Shown here: in pieces, positions 5,147 to 9,551 of the stretch | Layout of the letters: the number at the start of each line of letters is the position of its first letter | Numbering within the stretch: position 1 is the first letter of the stretch | Source of the DNA: Lachnospiraceae bacterium UBA6998 | GTDB taxonomy: Bacteria > Bacillota > Clostridia > Lachnospirales > Lachnospiraceae | NCBI GenBank assembly: GCA_002448395.1 | Contig: DJXS01000124.1 | Location: 1-9,551 of the forward strand | DNA: 9,551 nt | Direction of reading: 5' to 3' | Notes under the pieces: generated by a model | What the model was told of the DNA's origin: nothing | The model's input: the letters and a program-made list of their open reading frames with translations, nothing else | Databases searched by the model: none | Position numbers and translations under genes: made by a program

Positions 5147-5863
5147 TTATTCAGGAAGTCTTTTTCCTTTTATTTTCACTACATCCGCTGTAAAGATTCC
5201 GGTCATATTACTCACAAGTTCCATCAGATGATCGGGCTGGAGATTGTTGCTGGGACGCAGGTGGACCAGGGCGCTGTAGACATAGTCGCCTTCATCATTT
5301 GAACTGGAGATCTGCAGGGCGGAAATCGTGACCCCGCGGTCTTTGATAAAGCGGAGCGCATGGTCCAGTGCCTGTTTGTTCTCGCAGCTTATAAGGGCAT
5401 TGAATTCAGGCGTAGACCGGATTTTCTGTCCGATTTCCGCGAAGAAGAGCTCCGCGAACAGAACGAGGACGGTACTGATGACCGCGCCCTCATAGAAGCC
5501 GGAACCGACGGCCAGACCAATGACGCCGGTGGCCCACAGGCCGGCTGCGGTGGTAAGGCCTTTGACGGTATGCTTGCGGGTCACGATGATGGTGCCCGCG
5601 CCGATAAAACCGAGTCCTGTGATGACCTGAGCGCCAATGCGCGTCATGTCGGTGGGAAGCTGTGCGACCAGATAGAGGTAATGTCCCGTCAGGGAGGCAG
5701 TTGCCGCGCCGACGCAGACAAGAATATGAGTGCGAAAACCCGCTGAGCGGTTCTTGACAGAGCGCTCGAGTCCGATCACCGCGCTGCAGAAGACTGCAAC
5801 CAGCATGCGGACCAGAACATTGACAAAAGTGATATCACGAAAACCATCGAGAAAAGGGAGCAA
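5147..5863 (-). CDS. MgtC/SapB-family membrane protein (copy 1)
   Basis: 238 residues from a TTG start at 5863, chosen because AGGAGG (5871-5876) stands 7 nt before it; a longer frame from TTG 5893 would place that site inside the gene. The N-terminal half has four to five hydrophobic helices with family signatures IGLER (30-34), RSAGFRTH (39-46), GLGFIGAGTI (83-92) and VKGLTTAAGLWATGVIGLAVG (100-120). The C-terminal region from about residue 155 is a soluble, ACT-like domain. MgtC proteins sit in the inner membrane; in Salmonella MgtC supports growth at low magnesium and inhibits the F-type ATPase, but the role of Firmicute homologues is less clear. It is the second gene of a two-gene minus-strand operon with copy 2, 154 bp upstream, with no terminator seen between them. 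Confidence 0.9.
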   Translation of the reverse strand: MLPFLDGFRDITFVNVLVRMLVAVFCSAVIGLERSVKNRSAGFRTHILVCVGAATASLTGHYLYLVAQLPTDMTRIGAQVITGLGFIGAGTIIVTRKHTVKGLTTAAGLWATGVIGLAVGSGFYEGAVISTVLVLFAELFFAEIGQKIRSTPEFNALISCENKQALDHALRFIKDRGVTISALQISSSNDEGDYVYSALVHLRPSNNLQPDHLMELVSNMTGIFTADVVKIKGKRLPE

Positions 5864-6017
5864 TGGGAGACCTCCTGTTCTTGTTGCTGACAACTGTTTC
5901 GGGGTTAGGGTTTCTATATTTTGCTGCTATACCCTGGTTTTGTTCTTTTTTATGCTTTCCGGCTGTTCCGTTTACCGGAGTGCTGTGCCGGGAACTGAAT
6001 AGTCCTTTCGGGGAGAA

Positions 6018-6752
6018 TCAGGAGATCAGTTCGTGGATCGTCCGGACACAGTCGAGCTCCGCGATCGAGGAGAGCATACCGGAGTGAGAGGGCTTTTCCC
6101 GGCTCATTTTGAGGATGAGGATCGCGCAGGGGTATTTGTCCCTGTCCCTCTTGGAACGCTCGATCTCTATATCGTAAATGGTTGCGCCCCGGGACCGGAC
6201 TATGTCCGAGATTTCGTTCAGGTTTTCGAGAGCATTGAACTCCACAAAGACCGTGATATTTCGAAGACGCCTTTTGAAGGCCGGTTCGAGAGGCCACATG
6301 ACATCCAGCACAATGATCAGGATGACAAGGACAACGATGACACATTCATAAAAGCCTGCTCCGGCTGCAATGCCCATGCAGACGGAGGCGAACAGGCCGG
6401 CTGCCGTGGACAGTCCCGAGACCTGTTGATGTCCGATGGAGATGATCGTGCCCGCTGCAAGGAAACCGATTCCGCTTATGACCTGTGCGGAATAGCGGGA
6501 ACCGTCGAACTTGAGTCCGACCTCCTTGACGACATCCGCCCAGGGACCGCACAGCATTTGATATTCATAGGTCGCCAGGAGGGTTGTGAGAGCTGCACCG
6601 ATACTGGTAAGTATGAAGGTGCGCAGACCTGCGGAGCGCTGTTTGCGAGCGCGTCCGTAGCCAATGACGGTACCGGACAAAAATGCCAGTAACAGACGCA
6701 GAATAACCGTTGTGAACGTGAAATCCCGCAGATGTAAGAGCAGATCGTTCAT
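6018..6752 (-). CDS. MgtC/SapB-family membrane protein (copy 2)
   Basis: 244 residues. The membrane half again carries the family pattern: RSAGLRT (39-45), SAQVISGIGFLAAGTI (88-103) and VSGLSTAAGLFASVCMG (111-127), then a soluble ACT-like C-terminal domain from about residue 165. Two differences from copy 1 stand out. The conserved GLER near residue 32 is GYGR, losing the glutamate, and the loop before SAQVIS is longer (about residues 66-86). The paralogues are clearly diverged, so this is an old duplication. The start is ATG 6752 with CGGAG about 10 nt upstream. It is first in the operon, behind a TATAAT promoter and an array of TTAAC boxes. The membrane location and family are secure; the transported or sensed ligand is unknown. 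Confidence 0.9.
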   Translation of the reverse strand: MNDLLLHLRDFTFTTVILRLLLAFLSGTVIGYGRARKQRSAGLRTFILTSIGAALTTLLATYEYQMLCGPWADVVKEVGLKFDGSRYSAQVISGIGFLAAGTIISIGHQQVSGLSTAAGLFASVCMGIAAGAGFYECVIVVLVILIIVLDVMWPLEPAFKRRLRNITVFVEFNALENLNEISDIVRSRGATIYDIEIERSKRDRDKYPCAILILKMSREKPSHSGMLSSIAELDCVRTIHELIS

Positions 6753-6814
6753 AATAGAATACTCCGTTGGATAAAATTTCGAAATAGTTAATGAAACGTA
6801 AACAGTTCTCTAAC

Positions 6815-6820
6815 ATTATA
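6815..6820 (-). promoter_or_regulatory. -10 box of the mgtC-like operon promoter
   Basis: A perfect TATAAT on the minus strand, about 63 bp upstream of the ATG of copy 2. The -35 region has no good match to TTGACA, as expected for a promoter that needs an activator. The TTAAC box array lies directly upstream. Confidence 0.6.
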
Positions 6821-6850
6821 CCCTGTTTTTTATGAAAATAGGGAAAATAT

Positions 6851-6908
6851 TTAACATGATATTAACGTATAATCAACATAGTTTAACTAAAAGTTATATT
6901 GATTTAAC
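6851..6908 (-). promoter_or_regulatory. Array of phased TTAAC boxes, probable response-regulator binding region
   Basis: On the plus strand TTAAC-type words start at 6851, 6862, 6873 (TCAAC), 6883, 6894 (TTATA, degenerate) and 6904, so successive boxes are 10-11 bp apart, one helical turn. Relative to the predicted start of the mgtC-like transcript they run from about -43 to -100. Tandem TTAACA-like hexamers at an 11-bp period are the known binding pattern of PhoP of Gram-positive bacteria and related OmpR-family regulators. The regulator itself is not encoded in the window. Confidence 0.6.
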
Positions 6909-6944
6909 TTAGCGGAGGGCAGGCTGCCTGCTGCGGGGCGGGGT

Positions 6945-7012
6945 GAAAATGAAAAACTGCTCCGCTGACACCTGATGAGATGTCAACGGAGCAGTATAGG
7001 GTTTTCATTTTT
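6945..7012 (-). terminator. Terminator of the cupin-WYL operon
   Basis: CTGCTCCG-c-TGACA (6957-6970) pairs with TGTCA-a-CGGAGCAG (6981-6994) around a 10-nt loop, and AATGAAAA/TTTTCATT outside it extend the stem. On the minus strand the stem is followed by TTTTTCATTTT. It lies about 160 bp beyond the WYL stop codon; the intervening 7013-7154 holds only a small GCGCG/CGCGC hairpin and no gene I can support. Confidence 0.8.
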
Positions 7013-7154
7013 GCGGGTATGACCGGGGGTTCACAAACATGTATGATGAAAGCTGCGCGCTGCTTCGCGCGTCCCGGTTCACTGCTTTTTTCATATCTGC
7101 GGGAGCGGCTTTCGGACAGGGAAAGAACCACCCGTATATCCGATGAACAAAAGG

Positions 7155-8147
7155 CTATTCATATTGCCTGGAGAGCCGGTGGATCTCGTCCCGCATCTGT
7201 TGGATGACGCTCTCCGGACCTGCGATGCGGACGCCGCCTCCTATGGCCATGATCCATCCCAGAAACTGGTTGCTGACTGCGACATTGACGGATGTGCGGA
7301 AATGATCCGGGTCCTTGGACGGCATGATGGGAATGTCCGTGCCGAAACGGTCGATCAGGACTCCGACCATATCATTTTCCGCCTCCAGGGTGACGTACAT
7401 TTCCTCGCCCCCGTACATTCCGAAAAGGCTTCGCGTGTAGCGGGGCAGGTCGAATTTCCGGAAAGCTTCTTTTCCTTCCCTGTGTTTATCTGTCAGGGTA
7501 ATCTTCAGCATTTTGTCGACCCTGTAATGCTTGATCTTCCCGTCAAGCTCATCAAAGCCCACGAGATAATAGTTTTCATCATCCCACATGAGCTCCCAGG
7601 GACTGACATTGTACCAGTCCCCGTTCTTGCGCAGTTCCATTTCCTTTTTTACATTCCATCGATAGTACTGGAAACGGATACTGACATCTTTTCCGATGGC
7701 TTCATGGAGTTTATCGACATTATAATAGATACTTTCGTTTATGGTTTTGACCCGTCCCGAGATCGTGACCTGGCGGTGAAGCTGTGTCGCCTGGTAACGG
7801 CTTACAAGGGACTCGAGTTTCCCGATCAGCTCTTTGGATTTTTTATCAGTGATAAATTTTGCGGACTGCACAGCGTCGACGAGCAGTTTCAGCTCCGGCA
7901 GTTCGAAATCCCTGGCACCAAGATAATAATAGAAGCTGCGGCCTGTCGATTCACCGATGATATCGAGGCCGAAATGCCTCAGCTCCTCAAAATCCAGATA
8001 GAGGGTCTTGCGGTCTGCATTGACCCCGAGGGCTGCCAGCCGGCTGATGATTTCCGACATCGTGAGCATGTGCTCCTCATCGGTCTCAGTGGAAAAAATC
8101 TTCATCAAGTAGAGGAGTTTCAGTTTTTGGTTGCTTCCTTTAGCCAT
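7155..8147 (-). CDS. WYL-domain transcriptional regulator
   Basis: 330 residues. The N-terminal 70 residues form a winged helix-turn-helix of the HTH_11/DeoR-like type (SEIISRLAALGVNADRKTLY at 31-50 is the recognition region). A linker helix follows, then the WYL domain from about residue 140. The signature tripeptide is represented by YYLVGF (193-198), followed by HYRVDKM (207-213) with the conserved Arg209. The C-terminal extension from about 250 (VTLEAENDMVGVLIDRFG) is the WCX-type domain. WYL domains are thought to bind nucleotides or nucleic acid ligands and to control HTH activity. ATG at 8147 has CGGAG 8 nt upstream and follows the cupin gene by 32 bp, so both are likely on one transcript. 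It probably regulates its own operon; targets are unknown. Confidence 0.9.
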   Translation of the reverse strand: MAKGSNQKLKLLYLMKIFSTETDEEHMLTMSEIISRLAALGVNADRKTLYLDFEELRHFGLDIIGESTGRSFYYYLGARDFELPELKLLVDAVQSAKFITDKKSKELIGKLESLVSRYQATQLHRQVTISGRVKTINESIYYNVDKLHEAIGKDVSIRFQYYRWNVKKEMELRKNGDWYNVSPWELMWDDENYYLVGFDELDGKIKHYRVDKMLKITLTDKHREGKEAFRKFDLPRYTRSLFGMYGGEEMYVTLEAENDMVGVLIDRFGTDIPIMPSKDPDHFRTSVNVAVSNQFLGWIMAIGGGVRIAGPESVIQQMRDEIHRLSRQYE

Positions 8148-8179
8148 GATAAACTCCGGTTAAATACGGCGTAATCCCT

Positions 8180-8530
8180 TTATGCATAGACGATCACAGC
8201 GATCAGTTCGACGACCTCATCTGTGCGGTTCGTGATGCTGTGTCCCTCTCCGGCCGGGCAGATTGTGACATCTCCTGCGGTGACCTGTGTCACAGTCCCG
8301 TTGTCGCTGTATTCCGCAGTTCCTTTGAGGATATAGAAAAGCTCCGAGTCTCCTTCATGGACATGATAGCCGATTCCGCAGCCGGGATTGAGAGTGATTT
8401 TGGAGAAAAGTCTGCCCTTCTGACAGAGTTCCTCGGGTCCTGTGATAAAATTGGTGAGCTGGACAGTTCCGTCACCGTCCCTCATATGTTCACGATATTC
8501 GATTTCACAAGCACTGCCTTTTCGGATCAT
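8180..8530 (-). CDS. Small single-domain cupin protein
   Basis: 116 residues. Cupin motif 1 runs from Gly50 to Gly70 with His56, His58 and Glu63 as metal ligands (YHVHEG, then SELFYILKG). Motif 2 is GDVTICPAGEGHSITN (86-101), with the fourth ligand His97. All four ligands are present, so it should bind a metal. Proteins of this size act as isomerases, small-molecule sensors or storage-type binders. GGGAGGT stands 7 nt before ATG 8530. It heads an operon with the WYL regulator, 32 bp downstream, and may supply or bind the small molecule that the regulator senses. No substrate can be named. Confidence 0.88.
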   Translation of the reverse strand: MIRKGSACEIEYREHMRDGDGTVQLTNFITGPEELCQKGRLFSKITLNPGCGIGYHVHEGDSELFYILKGTAEYSDNGTVTQVTAGDVTICPAGEGHSITNRTDEVVELIAVIVYA

Positions 8531-8659
8531 TTGTAAACCTCCCGTTTTCTTATAAACATAGGCTGCCTGATCAGCAGCGGCTTTTCCGTGCGCGGATCCT
8601 TCGGGGAACGGCGGCAGGGCCGCTTAACTGAACGGGCAAGTGTACGCATTTCTGAAAAT

Positions 8660-8665
8660 ATTATA
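8660..8665 (-). promoter_or_regulatory. -10 box of the cupin-WYL operon
   Basis: A perfect TATAAT on the minus strand, about 130 bp upstream of the cupin ATG. The expected -35 site is a poor match. The predicted leader contains GCGGC-CCT-GCCGC and GCTGC-TGATCAG-GCAGC hairpins. Confidence 0.5.
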
Positions 8666-8703
8666 CGATGAAAAGCCGAAAAATGGTACTGCCTATTCCC
8701 CCG

Positions 8704-8745
8704 GAGGATTCACGCGAGAGGATTCACGGCCGAGGATGGAGCGGT
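8704..8745. repeat. 14-bp tandem repeat, about 2.5 copies
   Basis: GAGGATTCACG begins at 8704 and 8718, and a partial copy, GAGGAT, begins at 8732, giving an exact 14-bp period. It lies about 40 bp upstream of the cupin -10 box and 28 bp before a second, unrelated repeat array. Confidence 0.6.
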
Positions 8746-8773
8746 TCCTGTCTTCCTCCCCTGCCTCCACCAG

Positions 8774-8830
8774 GCAGTAACGTCTTTCCTGAGCAGTAAC
8801 GACTTTCCTGCGCTGAAATGACTTTCCTGT
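8774..8830. repeat. 19-bp tandem repeat, three copies
   Basis: Three adjacent 19-bp units at 8774-8792, 8793-8811 and 8812-8830 share the core CTTTCCTG. Units 1 and 2 differ at two positions and unit 3 is more diverged in its first half. The array ends 30 bp before the ridA -35 position. It is non-coding and could be a multi-site operator or a slippage product. Confidence 0.75.
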
Positions 8831-8859
8831 GAAAAAAATGGGAAAGAAAGTATTACAAG

Positions 8860-8888
8860 ATGATAATCTTCAATGGATATGCTAAAAT
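8860..8888 (+). promoter_or_regulatory. Probable ridA promoter
   Basis: ATGATA (8860-8865), a 17-bp spacer and TAAAAT (8883-8888) with TG at 8880-8881 make an extended -10 promoter. It would give a leader of about 120 nt before ridA. No alternative of better quality is closer to the gene. Confidence 0.5.
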
Positions 8889-9015
8889 GGAACAATATGC
8901 CGGGCGGTAAGGAGAACAGAGGGCGGAACATCTATGATTTCATACGGTGACCTGCCTCTGATCCGAAGAATCATTTGCCGGGCAGCTTATATATTATTTA
9001 TATGTGGAGGACAAA

Positions 9016-9393
9016 ATGAATACAGCCATTCATACAGAAAAAGCACCTGCCGCAATAGGCCCCTATTCCCAGGCGGTTCTGGCGGGAAACACAATCTATG
9101 TGTCGGGTCAGATCCCCATCGTTCCCGAAAAGGGAGAACTGATTGAAGGCGGGATCGAGGCGCAGACCAGGCAGAGTCTGACCAATATCAGCAATATTCT
9201 TTCGGCTGCCGGCTTCAGCATGAAAAATGTTGTTAAGACAACTGTGCTTCTGGCGGATATTGCGGATTTCGGCGCGATGAACGCGGTGTACGCGGAGTTT
9301 TTTGAAGAACCCTATCCCGCCCGCGCGGCTTTTCAGGCGGCTGCCATACCCAAAGGGGCAAAGGTTGAAATCGAGTGTATCGCTGTCAAGTGA
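9016..9393 (+). CDS. ridA: RidA family 2-iminobutanoate/2-iminopropanoate deaminase
   Basis: 125 residues, the standard length for RidA (YjgF/YER057c/UK114). IGPYSQAV (14-21), YVSGQIP (28-34), the catalytic Arg103 in PARAAFQ (101-107) and Glu120 in VEIECIAV (117-124) are all present. RidA proteins form cytoplasmic trimers that hydrolyse reactive enamine/imine intermediates released by pyridoxal-phosphate enzymes such as threonine dehydratase, protecting those enzymes. The start is ATG 9016: GGAGG ends 5 nt before it. An in-frame GTG at 9004 lies on top of that site and is rejected. The gene appears to stand alone behind its own promoter; what follows within the window is non-coding. Confidence 0.95.
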   Translation: MNTAIHTEKAPAAIGPYSQAVLAGNTIYVSGQIPIVPEKGELIEGGIEAQTRQSLTNISNILSAAGFSMKNVVKTTVLLADIADFGAMNAVYAEFFEEPYPARAAFQAAAIPKGAKVEIECIAVK

Positions 9394-9551
9394 GAGACTC
9401 CGGCCGGACCGGGGATTTCATACTTGTGGTTATGAGCATGGCTTACATACTGTCCGGCCTGCTGAAAAACTTTCAGGAAAGATAAATCCCGCAGAAGGGT
9501 AAATGTTCGAGAGTAAGTGTACTAGGATAAATTGCAAGGGTAAATAAATTG
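9394..9551. other. Downstream intergenic region, no gene supported
   Basis: Only a weak CTGAAA-AAC-TTTCAG hairpin near 9464-9478 and short repeats of GGGTAAAT and ATAAATTG near the window end are visible. I see no U-tailed terminator for ridA and no start of a next gene. Confidence 0.4.

Noticed and set aside
5062..5193. 43-codon hydrophobic ORF preceded by AAGGAGTAACA
   Set aside because: The apparent ribosome binding site and ATG are the left arm of the bidirectional terminator, and the hydrophobic residues come from the T-tract and from antisense reading of the MgtC gene end.
5864..5893. Upstream TTG start giving a 248-residue MgtC copy 1
   Set aside because: It would bury the only good AGGAGG site inside the gene; the TTG at 5863 is correctly spaced from it.
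6033..6692. 219-codon plus-strand frame opposite MgtC copy 2
   Set aside because: It is a shadow frame: very rich in Asp, Glu and Arg, no start signals, and opposite a clear membrane protein.
7143..8174. 343-codon plus-strand open frame opposite the WYL gene
   Set aside because: It is an unusually long shadow of the WYL coding strand with no ribosome binding site or family motif; the minus-strand WYL protein has clear motifs throughout.
8934..9146. 70-codon frame overlapping the start of ridA
   Set aside because: It has no adequate ribosome binding site and runs into ridA in a different frame, where the RidA motifs are unambiguous.

Overview
The window looks like a chromosomal segment of a moderate-G+C Gram-positive anaerobe of the class Clostridia. 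A Lachnospiraceae-type gut bacterium is the best guess, but this is inference. The support is strong AGGAGG-type ribosome binding sites, a TTG start placed by its ribosome binding site, U-tailed intrinsic terminators, TATAAT and extended -10 promoters, and a short holin-like (Hol_Tox) type I toxin gene. There are no rRNA, tRNA, CRISPR or transposase genes here.

Layout. 1-816 (+): 3' part of a PHP-domain metal-dependent phosphoesterase. 817-2335: a gene-poor accessory stretch. It holds a minus-strand orphan ORF (973-1341) whose last 16 residues resemble the C-terminus of the WYL regulator encoded 6 kb away. It also holds a 39-residue holin-like toxin gene (1449-1568, -) with a long structured leader and a stop codon inside a perfect hairpin, a terminator with no visible gene in front of it (2039-2090), and a promoter whose -10 box sits between the arms of an 11-bp inverted repeat (2209-2250).

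2337-5013 (+): a sugar-phosphate cassette of Gfo/Idh/MocA oxidoreductase, class II ketose-bisphosphate aldolase and HAD phosphatase. A very large nested palindrome lies between the last two genes. Oxidation or epimerisation of a sugar or polyol, aldol cleavage and dephosphorylation would make a coherent pathway, but the substrate cannot be read from the sequence. A bidirectional terminator (5047-5103) separates this cassette from the next operon.

5147-6752 (-): two tandem MgtC/SapB-family membrane proteins. Upstream of them is a TATAAT promoter preceded by about six TTAAC-type boxes in helical phase (6851-6908), the layout expected for an OmpR/PhoP-family response regulator. 7155-8530 (-): a cupin protein and a WYL-domain transcriptional regulator in one probable operon, followed by a strong terminator (6945-7012). 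8531-9015: a divergent intergenic region with two separate short tandem-repeat arrays and a promoter for ridA. 9016-9393 (+): RidA, an enamine/imine deaminase. 9394-9551: no feature I can support.

Most genes here belong to ordinary families. The unusual material is in the non-coding DNA (box array, operator, palindrome, tandem repeats, toxin leader) and in the orphan ORF beside the toxin.
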